Assembly (NCBI RefSeq): GCF_004366375.1
Contig: NZ_SOEF01000006.1
Location: forward strand, 33,014-97,013
DNA: 64,000 bases
Origin: Halanaerobium congolense
GTDB taxonomy: Bacteria; Bacillota; Halanaerobiia; Halanaerobiales; Halanaerobiaceae
Direction of reading: 5' to 3'
Shown here: in pieces, positions 28,760 to 37,494 of the stretch
Position numbering within the stretch: position 1 is the first letter of the stretch
Layout of the letters: each line of letters opens with the position of its first letter
The notes under the pieces: generated by a model
The model's input: only the letters and a program-made list of their open reading frames with translations
Told to the model about the DNA's origin: nothing
Databases searched by the model: none
Program-made: the position numbers and the translations under genes

Positions 28760-30958
28760 ATGAAAAAAATAAATTTATCATTAAGGAATTTACTACTTTT
28801 AACTATCAGTCTTAGTATGATAATCATAATTTCGGTTTTAAGCTATTTTATTTATTCTAACATGTCAGCAGTGATTAAAGAACAGGAAAAAGAAAAAATT
28901 AATGCAATTTCAACAACAATGAAGATAAAATTAAACGACATGCAGGAAGAGGGAGAAATTGCAATCAGTTTGGTTGCTAAAAATACTGCAGTTCAAAAGG
29001 CATTTGCTGAGAGAAATAGGGAACTGCTTAAAGAAATGCTTTTAGAATCTTACCAGGACATAAATGAAGAAATGGCTCAATTTCATTTTCACCTACCTGA
29101 CTCAACTTCTTTTTTAAGGTTACATAATCTAGAAAAATATGGAGATAATCTTTCATCTTTCCGTTTTACAGTCAATCAGGCAAATGAAAATAAAAAATTA
29201 GTTTCTGGAATTGAAGAAGGGAGAGGAGGATATGGTTTACGGGTAGTTTCTCCTATAGAATATCAGGGGGAACATTTGGGAACTGTTGAATTAGGGTCAA
29301 GTCTGGGCTCAGGTTTTTTAGAAGAAATCAAAACACAATTTAATGGTGATTATTATCTTTACTCCCTTACAGATAAGGAGAATATAAGCTGGGAAGAAGA
29401 TAGCAGCAGCTGGATAGCAAGTACAGAAGATAATGATCCTTATGAAGTTAGTGGACAGCTAATTTCCCGTTTAGAAAAAGGGGAAACTATTATTGAAAGT
29501 CGAGGTAAAAGTAATCTTCTTTTACTACCGTTTAAAGATTATCAGGGAAAAGTGAGCGGATATTTCAAAGCTGCTTTTGATCGCAGTCAGTTAGTAAATA
29601 GCTTAAATACACTGGCCAGAAATGTTATTATTTTTGCTCTGATTGGAATTTTAATTACTTTAATTATTACTTTCTATATTTCAAAGAAGATCTTTGATCC
29701 CTTAGAAGATTTTGAAGGTATGTTTGCTGCTTTAGCACTTGGTAATTTAAATGTTTCATATCCAATTAAAACAGTAAAGTGCTCAGAAATTATGGATTGT
29801 GGTGAAGAAAGCTGTCCTGATTTTGATAGAGATGGTGTAACCTGCTGGTTTGATGTAGGATCTTATGCACCTGAGTTTGGTAAAGAAGTACACTGTCCTA
29901 AAATAACAACTGGAGAATATGAAGACTGTACTGAATGTAAAGTCTATAAAGAAGTAAATAAAAATGAAATAGAAAAATTGGGTGCCTGGTTTAATAAATT
30001 TGCAGATGTACTACGCGACTTGATTAGAGATATGATGGATATGTCAAATAATCTATCTGCTTCCAGCCAGGAGTTAACCGCAACTGGAGAAGAATTGTCA
30101 GCATCTGCTGAAGAAATTGGTGATGCAATGCAGACTGTGGCTTCTGGAGCAGAGGAACAGTCAGCTCAGGTTGAAGAAACATCTGCTACTATTGCAGAAC
30201 TAAGAGAACAGATTAAGTCCGTTAATCAAAATTCTGATAATATGACAGAAAGATCTGAAAATGTAATGAATAATATTGAATCGGGTAATCAGGCTCTAAA
30301 TAGTTCTGAAGAAAGTATTTCTCGGGTTAAAAATAATACTAAAACAACTGCAGAAGCTATTGATTCATTAGGTCAGTCTTCAGAAAAAATAGGTGAAATA
30401 GTTAATTTAATCAATGGGATTTCTGAACAGACAAATCTTTTAGCCTTAAATGCTGCTATTGAAGCTGCCAGAGCAGGAGAAGCTGGAAGAGGTTTTTCAG
30501 TAGTGGCAGAAGAAATTAGAGAGCTGGCAGAACAGTCGTCTAATGCAACTGATGATATAGCTAAATTAATTAAATCAATTCAAAAAGATGTTGAAAAAGC
30601 GGTAGAAAATATGGATGAAAATGAAGAAGCCGTAGAGGAAAGTGTGGAGGCAATAAATGTAACAGCTTCCTCTTTTGGAAAAATAACAAATGAAGCTGAA
30701 GATTTAGAGACTTTAATTATTAATATAAGAAATGAAGTCGAAAAAATGAATCAAAATAGTGTTCATGTGAAAAATTCAGTGGATGAGATTGCTGATGTCA
30801 GTGAACAGGCAGCTGCTAATGCAGAAGAAGTAGCTGCTTCCAGTGAAGAACAGGCTGCTTCAACTCAAACAGTTGTAAATGCTTCAGAAGAATTGGTTGA
30901 TATGGTTGAAAAATTAAATAATATTGTTTCCAGATTTAATCTTGAGGATAAAGAATAA
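28760..30958 (+). CDS. dCache-type chemotaxis receptor with a cysteine-rich cytoplasmic insert
   Basis: 732 residues. TM1 is at about 12-33. The outer double-Cache domain (about 40-285) contains [18 protein letters not shown] and [13 protein letters not shown], like dCache_3 sensors. TM2 is at about 291-312. Between the HAMP-like segment and the signalling domain is an unusual insert with seven cysteines (C341, C347, C352, C362, C379, C390, C393; motif pieces [17 protein letters not shown] and CTECKVY), suited to bind metal or sense redox. The signalling tip [19 protein letters not shown] is intact. AAAAGGGGGAAAG precedes the ATG. Confidence 0.9.
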   Translation: MKKINLSLRNLLLLTISLSMIIIISVLSYFIYSNMSAVIKEQEKEKINAISTTMKIKLNDMQEEGEIAISLVAKNTAVQKAFAERNRELLKEMLLESYQDINEEMAQFHFHLPDSTSFLRLHNLEKYGDNLSSFRFTVNQANENKKLVSGIEEGRGGYGLRVVSPIEYQGEHLGTVELGSSLGSGFLEEIKTQFNGDYYLYSLTDKENISWEEDSSSWIASTEDNDPYEVSGQLISRLEKGETIIESRGKSNLLLLPFKDYQGKVSGYFKAAFDRSQLVNSLNTLARNVIIFALIGILITLIITFYISKKIFDPLEDFEGMFAALALGNLNVSYPIKTVKCSEIMDCGEESCPDFDRDGVTCWFDVGSYAPEFGKEVHCPKITTGEYEDCTECKVYKEVNKNEIEKLGAWFNKFADVLRDLIRDMMDMSNNLSASSQELTATGEELSASAEEIGDAMQTVASGAEEQSAQVEETSATIAELREQIKSVNQNSDNMTERSENVMNNIESGNQALNSSEESISRVKNNTKTTAEAIDSLGQSSEKIGEIVNLINGISEQTNLLALNAAIEAARAGEAGRGFSVVAEEIRELAEQSSNATDDIAKLIKSIQKDVEKAVENMDENEEAVEESVEAINVTASSFGKITNEAEDLETLIINIRNEVEKMNQNSVHVKNSVDEIADVSEQAAANAEEVAASSEEQAASTQTVVNASEELVDMVEKLNNIVSRFNLEDKE

Positions 30959-30998
30959 ATTATCATTTAAAACCAAAGTTAAAATTAAGCTCGGTACT

Positions 30999-31056
30999 AA
31001 TAAAGGAGTTTTCCTCTTTTCATTAACCATAATATCTGCAGGGAAACTCCTTTATT
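30999..31056. terminator. Bidirectional terminator between the dCache receptor and nitroreductase
   Basis: AATAAAGGAGTTT (from 30999) pairs exactly with AAACTCCTTTATT (ending 31056), with a 32-base loop between. T-rich sequence lies on both sides, so it can serve the convergent genes. Confidence 0.6.
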
Positions 31057-31117
31057 ATATGATATGCTCACAAATACTTTTTTGTGGTAAAAAATTATAT
31101 AGGTTAGTTGATAATTT

Positions 31118-31753
31118 CTACTTAATCCAGGTTACAACTTCAGATAGGTCCTTTCTTTTGGGAGAATTCACTTCTTCAGCCGGAACACCAAGAGGTGTAA
31201 TTAAGGCTAGATAATATTTATCTTTATCTATACCCAGATATGATTGAATCTCCAAAGCTGCATAATTCTGACTTGTCATCCAGCAGGTTCCATAACCCAT
31301 ATCTGCTGCTTTTAACATAAAGTTTTCTGCAGCGGCTCCTATATTCTGAATTCCTGGATCTGCTTTAAGCAGAGTTTTTATTTCAGATTCAGAAGAACCG
31401 GCTCTTTCCATAATATCCTGTCCTGTTACCGGATAATCTGAAGCAAAAATCAGTACAAGCACGGGTGCTTCTTTAAAATGAGTACTGAATTTTAAATATC
31501 TTTTAAAATTCTTTTTTAAATCTTCATCTTTTATCAAAGCTCTTAATTTATTATTTTTAACTGAAATAATTTCAGCTATATCATTTATCTTTTCACTATT
31601 TTTAACAATTACAAAATGCCAGTTCTGAATATTTTTGCCGGAAGGTGCTTTTACTGCTGCCTTCAGCATTTCTTCGATATCTTTATCAGGAACGTCATCA
31701 TCTGTAAATTTTCTCACACTACAGCGCTTGTCGAAAATATCATTTTTTTCCAT
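31118..31753 (-). CDS. Nitroreductase-family flavoprotein
   Basis: 211 residues of the NADH/NADPH-dependent FMN nitroreductase fold. RCSVRKFTDDDV is the FMN-phosphate-binding N-terminus, followed by KAAVKAPSGKNIQNWHFVIV, IGAAAENFMLKAADMGYGTCWM and ALITPLGVPAEE. The substrate is not predictable. The ATG at 31753 follows GGAGG at good distance; a longer reading would start within that site. It lies on the minus strand, 5' end facing away from the chemoreceptors. Confidence 0.88.
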   Translation of the reverse strand: MEKNDIFDKRCSVRKFTDDDVPDKDIEEMLKAAVKAPSGKNIQNWHFVIVKNSEKINDIAEIISVKNNKLRALIKDEDLKKNFKRYLKFSTHFKEAPVLVLIFASDYPVTGQDIMERAGSSESEIKTLLKADPGIQNIGAAAENFMLKAADMGYGTCWMTSQNYAALEIQSYLGIDKDKYYLALITPLGVPAEEVNSPKRKDLSEVVTWIK

Positions 31754-31880
31754 AATTAAACCAACCTCCATTATTATTGTTTAAATTAAATATATCAAAA
31801 ATATTTTTGCAAAACCCCTTCTTAAATAATTAAATCAAGGTTATAATAATTTTTATCTCATAGTAATAATCATTAGATGT

Positions 31881-32225
31881 TTAAAATGTTATAATGTTAG
31901 CTTCACTTTTAATGTAATCAGTTAATGGTACACCCATATATTTAACATCAATACCCAGTTCTGCTAAATCATCGACAACACCATACTGATCAGCACATGC
32001 CTGACAGGCTTCAACTTCAATTCCTTCTTCGATAAATTCTTTAATCTGCTCCTGCAGTTCCTGATCCTTACTTAACAGTTTTGAGGAGGGTCCCCAAACT
32101 ATAAATTTAATATCCTGCCACCATCCTCTTGTTTTAGCATTAAGCGTGTACATAAAAACCATTTTTTTAGCTACTTCTTTATCTCCACTTGTCCATAAAA
32201 CAACTAAACTATTTTTATCTGCCAT
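31881..32225 (-). CDS. DsrE/DsrF-like small protein
   Basis: 114 residues beginning ADKNSLVVLWTSGDKEVAKK, with VWGPSSKLLSKD and a C-terminal VEACQACADQYGV bearing two cysteines. The fold and the ACQACA motif fit DsrE-like sulfur-relay or uncharacterised intracellular sulfur-oxidation proteins. The ATG at 32225 was preferred because GAGGAG is nine bases before it; an in-frame TTG at 32234 is too close. A broken redoxin gene lies directly upstream on the same strand, hinting at a former thiol-redox operon. Confidence 0.75.
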   Translation of the reverse strand: MADKNSLVVLWTSGDKEVAKKMVFMYTLNAKTRGWWQDIKFIVWGPSSKLLSKDQELQEQIKEFIEEGIEVEACQACADQYGVVDDLAELGIDVKYMGVPLTDYIKSEANIITF

Positions 32226-32253
32226 TTTATTCAACTCCTCTTATTTGTTTAAT

Positions 32254-32700
32254 TTACAAATTATTAATTATTGTCTGGGGGTCTGTGCGAACAGTATAAT
32301 CTATATTCAGATCGACAAATTATATTTTCCCTTCCTGATTTATAATATAGACTGCAGGCACAGGTAAAATCCACTCATCAAGTCCATTATACTCTGCAAT
32401 ATCAAGTTCAAAGCCCTGGTACACTTCTTTAACAGCAGCTGGAACTTCAAATAACACTTCATAATCAGCTGCAGTTTCTCCTCTTTGATCACTTAAGAGT
32501 TCAAAATCCAGTTCTTCCTTTTCTTTCTGGCTGAGAGTATTAGTCGGAGTCTGAGGACTAACAGCAATTAACTGTTAACTGTGCACCTTTTTGTTTAATT
32601 TCAGGCAGTGCCTGGTCTCCAAGCTCCAGACCATCAACTTCACCTGATTCTTCTGGTTTCTTATTGGCTTCTGTAATCTTTTGTTGAATTTCTGTTTATT
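32254..32700 (-). pseudogene. Broken redoxin (AhpC/TSA-like)
   Basis: Minus-strand frames give KPEESGEVDGLELGDQALPE, then after a frameshift AVSPQTPTNTLSQKEKEEL and FELLSDQRGETAADYEVLF, then YNGLDEWILPVPAVYIINQE. An in-frame TAA follows before FVDLNIDYTVRTDPQTI. This is the peroxiredoxin/redoxin fold missing the part with the peroxidatic cysteine, and with at least one frameshift and one stop. The remnant occupies the whole gap between the DsrE-like and alcohol dehydrogenase genes. Confidence 0.75.
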
Positions 32701-32708
32701 GAAGTTGT

Positions 32709-33881
32709 TTATTTATAGGCCTTCTGATAAATATCTACAGTGTCTTCTAAACTTAATTCGCTTCTATCACACTGAAAAAGTTCTCCCATAGTTTCTCTCG
32801 CATTTTCTGCCATTGCCTCAAATTCATCTTCTTTAATTCCATAATTAGACATCTTAAGCTCTGCTACCCCACATTTTTGCTGCAGCTGTTCGAGAGCTGT
32901 AAGGAAATCTTCTGCTTTTTCGGCATCATCTTTTCCCAGAGCTTTTGCCAGTTCAATAAATCTCTCTTCAGCAGCTCCTCTTTCTATCATTTTGCCAAAA
33001 TATGCCCTGCTAAGCATAATTAAACCAGAACCATGCGGAAGCTCCTGGTGAAAAGCAGACATTGCGTGTTCTAAAGAGTGCTGACTTGTTAATGCACCTA
33101 CTTCCATTACTAAACCGGATAAAGTGTTAGCAAAGGCTACTTTCTCTCTTGCCTTTAGATTATCTCCATTTTCTACAGCTTTTGGTAGTCCTTCAGCTAT
33201 ATTTTTAACAGCGGTAATTGCATACATATCGCTCATTTTATTGGTAAATTTAGACAGATATCCTTCTATACTGTGAAATAGGGCATCAAAACCCTGAAAT
33301 GCAGTATATTTTGGCGGAACTGTGGTCATTAGTTCTGGATCAACAACTGCTATTTCAGGCAGAAGATCGGGATGTATAAATCCAATTTTCTCATTAGTTT
33401 CTGAATTAGTAATTACAGTCCCTCTATCAATTTCAGATCCTGTTCCAGCTGTAGTTGTAATTGCAATTACAGGGAGTGGAGTATTTTTAACTTCTTTACC
33501 TTTACCAGTTCCACCGGGAATATAATCCCAGTAATCACCTTCATTAACAGCCATCAGTGCAATTGATTTGGCGGCATCCATACTGCTTCCTCCACCAAGT
33601 GCCACTACAAAATCACAATTATTATCTGCGGCCATTCTGGCACCTGCCATAACTGTTGATTTTAAGGGATTTGCTTCTATCTGATCAAATAAAACAGTTT
33701 CTGCTCCAGCTTTTTTAAGCTGTTCTTCTGTTTTTTCTAAATAACCGTACTTTTTGGCAGAGGTTCCATTTGAGATAACAATTAAAGCTTTCTTACCAGG
33801 TAATTCCTCTTGATGCAGATTATTTAGCTGTCCAGATCCAAACAATAATTTTGTCGCTATATCCATTTTAAAACTCATCAT
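32709..33881 (-). CDS. Iron-containing alcohol dehydrogenase
   Basis: 390-residue group III alcohol dehydrogenase, reducing aldehydes to alcohols with NAD(P)H and Fe2+. It contains VALGGGSSMDAAKSIALM for nucleotide binding, TAGTGSEIDRGTVITN, and the metal ligands in AFQGFDALFHSIE and HSLEHAMSAFHQELPHGSG. Length is normal. GGAGGTTATA precedes tandem ATGs at 33881 and 33878. It probably disposes of reducing equivalents in fermentation. No operon partner is evident. Confidence 0.92.
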   Translation of the reverse strand: MMSFKMDIATKLLFGSGQLNNLHQEELPGKKALIVISNGTSAKKYGYLEKTEEQLKKAGAETVLFDQIEANPLKSTVMAGARMAADNNCDFVVALGGGSSMDAAKSIALMAVNEGDYWDYIPGGTGKGKEVKNTPLPVIAITTTAGTGSEIDRGTVITNSETNEKIGFIHPDLLPEIAVVDPELMTTVPPKYTAFQGFDALFHSIEGYLSKFTNKMSDMYAITAVKNIAEGLPKAVENGDNLKAREKVAFANTLSGLVMEVGALTSQHSLEHAMSAFHQELPHGSGLIMLSRAYFGKMIERGAAEERFIELAKALGKDDAEKAEDFLTALEQLQQKCGVAELKMSNYGIKEDEFEAMAENARETMGELFQCDRSELSLEDTVDIYQKAYK

Positions 33882-34269
33882 TATAACCTCCGAATTTAAT
33901 TTTTTCTTTTCTATCTTCTTGTTTAATAGCTTATCATCTCGAGTTAACTCCAGGTCAAGTTTTTTAAAAAATAATTATGGATAAGGTTGTTAATATCTCA
34001 GAAAGTTCAATAATTAGAACGTTTATACGATCATTATCTGTTAAATGCTCAATGCTGTCATCAATGATTCTACCAGTTGGAAGGATAATAAATATTTTGG
34101 AAATAATGGTGCTAACTTTAAAATAGAAAAATAAAGGAAAAATAAAAGAAGTCGAGAATTATAATAATGTAATAATTCAGACAATTTATCCATCTCTATA
34201 ATCTGCAGTATATAATATATTCCAATTGACCATATCTTATTAATTGGTAGATAAAAGGAGGAATATATA
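33882..34269. other. Gap with a possible minus-strand gene remnant
   Basis: Within this 388-base gap, the minus strand of about 33968-34095 reads FIILPTGRIIDDSIEHLTD, then NDRINVLIIELSEILTT and a stop, which looks like a protein C-terminus without a start. I do not recognise it. The last 30 bases hold the glgC ribosome site AAAGGAGG. Confidence 0.3.
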
Positions 34270-35589
34270 ATGAGAACATTAGCATTAATTCTGGCAGGTG
34301 GAAGAGGAAGCAGGCTTGATATTTTATCAGCTCACAGGGCAAAACCTGGAGTTCCTTTTGCAGGTAAATTCAGATTGATTGATTTTGCTCTCAGTAACTG
34401 CGTTAACTCGGGTATCTACAATGTTGGTGTTTTGACTCAATATTTACCTCATTCGCTTAATAGACATATCGGAATTGGTAAACCCTGGGATCTGGATCGA
34501 AAAAAAGGCGGAGTCACTATTTTACAGCCTTTTAGAGGAAAGCCAGGAGATACAGATTGGTATGAGGGAACTGCTCATGCAATTTATAAAAATATTAGTT
34601 TTATTAAAAGCAATGGCCCAGAAGAGGTGATTATTCTTTCAGGTGATCATGTCTATGAGATGGATTACAGTAAGATGGTAAATTACCATCGCGAAAAAGG
34701 AGCAGATTTAACTGTTGCTGCTCAACCTGTAGATTATAAAGATGCCAGTCGTTTTGGAATTTTAGATCATGCACCTGACTTCGAGGTAACTGATTTTGTA
34801 GAAAAACCTGCAGATCCTCCCAGCAATCTTGCTTCAATGGGAATCTATGTTTTTAAAACAGATGTACTGTTAGATCTTTTAAAGCAGAATTGCAATCAGC
34901 AAAATTCAGATTTTGGACATCATATTATTCCACCGATGATTGAAAATCAAGATCAAAAAGTATATCTATATAAATACGATGATTACTGGAGAGATGTAGG
35001 GACTCTTGAGTCGTACTGGGAAACTAGCCTGGAACTGGCAAAATCAATACCAGAATTAAATCTTTATGATGAAAGTTGGAAACTGCATACACGAAGCGAA
35101 GAAAAACCTCCTGCTAAATTTGGGAAATATGGAGGAGCTTCCTGCAGCCTAATTTCAAATGGGGCGATTATTAATGGTATTGTAGAAAATTCCATTATAA
35201 GTCCAGGTGTCTATATTGAAAAAGGAGCAGTTGTTCGTAATTCAATTGTTTTTAATGACAGCGTTATTCGAAGTAATTCAATTGTTGATAAAGCAATTAT
35301 TGATAAGGAAGTAGAAATAAAAGCAAACTGTAAGATTGGGGATGGAGATGACCATACTCCCAATAGAGATAAACCTGATCTGTTGGCTAGTGGTTTAAAT
35401 ATTATAGCAAAAAGAGCTACTATTCCAGAAGGTACAGTAATGGGCAGAAATTGCAGAGTTTTCTCTTATGTCGGTGAAGAAAACTTCCCTAATAAACATA
35501 TTTCTAGCGGCAGTACAATTACATCCGAACAGGGCGAAAAAATTACGGCAGGAGATGAAGATAAAATAGAAGAATTAAGTATTTCATAA
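34270..35589 (+). CDS. glgC: Glucose-1-phosphate adenylyltransferase
   Basis: Makes ADP-glucose for glycogen synthesis. The N-terminal nucleotidyltransferase domain has LALILAGGRGSRL, RAKPGVPFAGKFRLIDFALSN (split here by eye into its two halves), GTAHAI and ILSGDHVYEMDY. The C-terminal half is a left-handed beta-helix of hexapeptide repeats (GAIINGIVENSIISPGVYIE begins it). 439 residues, the usual length. AAAGGAGGAATAT precedes the ATG. No other glycogen genes are in the window, so it may act alone or in another transcript. Confidence 0.93.
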   Translation: MRTLALILAGGRGSRLDILSAHRAKPGVPFAGKFRLIDFALSNCVNSGIYNVGVLTQYLPHSLNRHIGIGKPWDLDRKKGGVTILQPFRGKPGDTDWYEGTAHAIYKNISFIKSNGPEEVIILSGDHVYEMDYSKMVNYHREKGADLTVAAQPVDYKDASRFGILDHAPDFEVTDFVEKPADPPSNLASMGIYVFKTDVLLDLLKQNCNQQNSDFGHHIIPPMIENQDQKVYLYKYDDYWRDVGTLESYWETSLELAKSIPELNLYDESWKLHTRSEEKPPAKFGKYGGASCSLISNGAIINGIVENSIISPGVYIEKGAVVRNSIVFNDSVIRSNSIVDKAIIDKEVEIKANCKIGDGDDHTPNRDKPDLLASGLNIIAKRATIPEGTVMGRNCRVFSYVGEENFPNKHISSGSTITSEQGEKITAGDEDKIEELSIS

Positions 35590-35767
35590 TTAAAAATTGT
35601 TGATTTTAATGATTTGCCATAGGTTTACTGTTAAATTTAGACGCACTTAAATTGGGTAGCTTAAAATAATGTTTTAAAAACACTGAAAAATTAGCTGGAC
35701 GTTAATTCTTCAAAATTAGCTGGTTAAATTAAAAATATATATTATTCACCAAATAATTTTGTTTTCT
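35590..35767. other. Non-coding gap after glgC
   Basis: About 180 bases of AT-rich sequence. I see no gene, terminator with a T-run, or clear promoter. Confidence 0.4.
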
Positions 35768-35772
35768 TATGC

Positions 35773-35908
35773 TGAGGGGATATCGTAGTTTTCTGGAGGA
35801 TAACCATAACCTCGTTATTTAGCGTGATACCCCTCGCTTCCATAAATGTGGATTAAATACGTTAAACTTTAAAGTTAGTATTTAACGGTAGGTTGTTGCT
35901 ATAATTTT
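35773..35908. ncRNA. Candidate structured RNA or element end (two nested hairpins)
   Basis: GAGGGGATATC (from 35774) pairs with GATACCCCTC (ending about 35835), enclosing a smaller ATAAC...GTTAT hairpin. A second hairpin follows: CGTTAAA (35860-35866) pairs with TTTAACG (35881-35887), with the palindrome AACTTTAAAGTT in its left part. No ORF covers the stretch. It could be a small RNA, a riboswitch remnant, or the end of an IS200/IS605-type element. Strand is not established. Confidence 0.35.
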
Positions 35909-36002
35909 ACATTAAGGTAAAATGAGTATCTCTATGCATTTTTTCTAAAAAGCTATTGATAAATAGAGTTTCCCCATTTTTTATTTAGAAACAAATCAAA
36001 AG

Positions 36003-36064
36003 TTATCAACAGGCAAATTTGTGGATAATTCTCCTTCAAAACTGATGAGAATTAGTTATCAACA
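36003..36064. promoter_or_regulatory. Cluster of DnaA-box-like motifs at the element's left end
   Basis: TTATCAACA at 36003-36011 and 36056-36064, and TGTGGATAA at 36020-36028 on the opposite orientation, each within one base of the TTATCCACA consensus. Some insertion sequences carry DnaA boxes near their ends. Chance is possible in AT-rich DNA. Confidence 0.4.
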
Positions 36065-36077
36065 GATTACGCAAAAA

Positions 36078-36147
36078 AGGTGAAACAAGCTCCGATTTTT
36101 GGTATAATTAATTCACCACAAAAAACCAAAAAGGAGTTGTTTCACCT
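36078..36147 (+). promoter_or_regulatory. Inverted repeat around the transposase promoter and ribosome site
   Basis: AGGTGAAACAAGCTCC (36078-36093) pairs with GGAGTTGTTTCACCT (36133-36147), one base bulged, ending directly before the ATG. The right arm contains the ribosome site AAGGAG. A TATAAT at 36103-36108 lies between the arms, so a transcript from it lacks the left arm, while read-through transcripts contain both arms and would hide the ribosome site. Confidence 0.6.
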
Positions 36148-36486
36148 ATGATTAATTATAGCAGACTTATCTATAAATTGAAACGAAATTTATCAACTTT
36201 TTCAAATAAAATTACTAAAAATCTAACTAAACCTAAAAGCAAATTTTTCTTTCAAGTCTTATATGGATTGTTAGAAAATCAGACTGTTTTATTAAGTGAG
36301 ATTTCCAGAGCTTTAAAAGAAAAAATTTCGTTAAAAAAGACTATTGATCGCCTGTCAAGAAATTTAAAAAATTTTGATAATAAAGATTTTAAAAGTCAAA
36401 ATATAGAAATATTAAAAGGCTTAGATTTTGTTAAAAAACATTTTGGTAACAGAGGTATTTATACTGCTGACCGCTGGTATATTTGA
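36148..36486 (+). pseudogene. IS4-like transposase, internally deleted
   Basis: 112 codons. The N-terminal YSRLIYKLKRNLSTFSNK, FQVLYGLLENQTVLLSEISR and LKKTIDRLSRNLKNF are typical of a clostridial IS4-type transposase. The frame then jumps from NIEILKGLDFVKKHF to GNRGIYTADRWYI, so the DDE core is missing and the DRG motif reads DRW. A stop follows. Short decayed pieces (KKSRTGIKSFLNSNIKFK) continue downstream out of frame. Confidence 0.75.
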
Positions 36487-36690
36487 GATTTTAAAAAAGA
36501 GTCGCACAGGAATAAAAAGTTTTTTAAATTCAAATATCAAATTTAAAAGATCACAACAGCCTAACCTGTTCAGTTTGCAGCAATGTTAAGGATATCAAAA
36601 GGTTATTAATTGTGATTTTGGGGAAACTCTATCTAAATATCTCTTGACAGAAATAGATATCTATAGTACAATATTATTCGTGACATAAGT

Positions 36691-36778
36691 GGAGAGATGT
36701 CCGAATTGGCTAAGGAGCCGGACTTGAAATCCGGTGAAGCCGAAAGGTGTCAGGGTTCGAGTCCCTGTCTCTCCGCCA
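36691..36778 (+). tRNA. tRNA-Ser (anticodon TGA)
   Basis: The acceptor stem GGAGAGA pairs with TCTCTCC. The D-arm is CCGAATTGGCTAAGG. The anticodon arm CCGGACTTGAAATCCGG has TGA in the loop. A long variable arm (TGAAGCCGAAAGGTGTC) marks a class II tRNA, the T-arm is AGGGTTCGAGTCCCT, and the discriminator G is followed by encoded CCA. It reads UCA and related serine codons. Confidence 0.96.
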
Positions 36779-36809
36779 TTGAATATTAAGGGCTGATGCC
36801 CATTTTAGA

Positions 36810-36832
36810 AACCTGCCGAGAGGCGGGTTTTT
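36810..36832 (+). terminator. Rho-independent terminator after tRNA-Ser
   Basis: CCTGCC-GAGA-GGCGGG stem-loop followed by TTTTT, 33 bases after the tRNA CCA end. Confidence 0.85.
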
Positions 36833-36867
36833 CTGTCTTCAAGTATCAATAATATAAGTTAAAATTT

Positions 36868-37187
36868 TCAATCTGATAATAATAAATCCTTGTAATTTTC
36901 AAGAGCTTCATCAAATTTATAATCTATTTCAATGTATCTGCAGTTTTGTCTAAATCTCTAAGAACTATTGCAATAGTTCTTTCTCCCTGATAAAAGCTCA
37001 TATATAGAGGGGTAGCATAATCTGTCATCTGATGGATTGATACATTCATTTGTCCTGTAGTAGAATCTTCATCCTGGTAAACTGTCCATTCATCAAAAAT
37101 TTCTACTACTGCTTCAGCGTAAATAGTGGTATTCAAAATAAATATAGCTGCCAGTAAGACTATAAGTGTCAAAGCATATTTTTTCAT
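36868..37187 (-). pseudogene. Small secreted protein with a C-terminal frameshift
   Basis: The main frame (36924-37187) encodes 87 residues with a signal peptide (KKYALTLIVLLAAIFILN, cleavage near AEA) and a short domain ending LRDLDKTADTLK. Shifting frame by one base at about 36933 continues the protein as YIEIDYKFDEALENYKDLL to a TGA at 36868. A lost T in GCAGATTACATT would explain it. AAGGAAAAC precedes the ATG. The family is not recognised. A sequencing error is possible. Confidence 0.6.
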
Positions 37188-37494
37188 AAGGTTTTCCTTT
37201 CTGTTTAAGAATATAATTTAAGCAATTATAGTTATTAATTTTTTTAATATGAAAAAGTATACAACATATTTTCCGAAAAATCAAACAAAAGCAGGAGAAC
37301 TTTGTTTTTGATTTTGTGGTTTATTTTAAACCCTGGCTAGAAATTGTAATATTTCATCTTTAATATATTCTATGTTATAATTTAAATAATATGTGGATGT
37401 TATTTTATAGAAGTTATTTTTTGCCTTTATAACTGCCCAGACATGTATTTTCTAATTTTAACCACTAAAATAGATTTTTCTGAAAGGAGAAAAT
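37188..37494. other. Intergenic region between divergent genes
   Basis: 307 bases, AT-rich. It must hold the promoters of the secreted-protein gene and of the sigma-54 activator gene. TTATAAT near 37374 is a possible -10. I see no repeat, palindrome or RNA structure worth calling. Confidence 0.4.

Larger units (their letters stand above)
35963..36632 (+). mobile_element. Short IS4-like element remnant with terminal inverted repeats
   Basis: ATAGAGTTTCCCCA at 35963-35976 and its exact complement at 36619-36632 bracket 670 bases. Inside are three DnaA-box-like motifs, a promoter and hairpin, and a deleted transposase gene. The complete element would be expected to be more than twice as long. 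It lies just upstream of tRNA-Ser. I could not define a target duplication. Confidence 0.75.
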
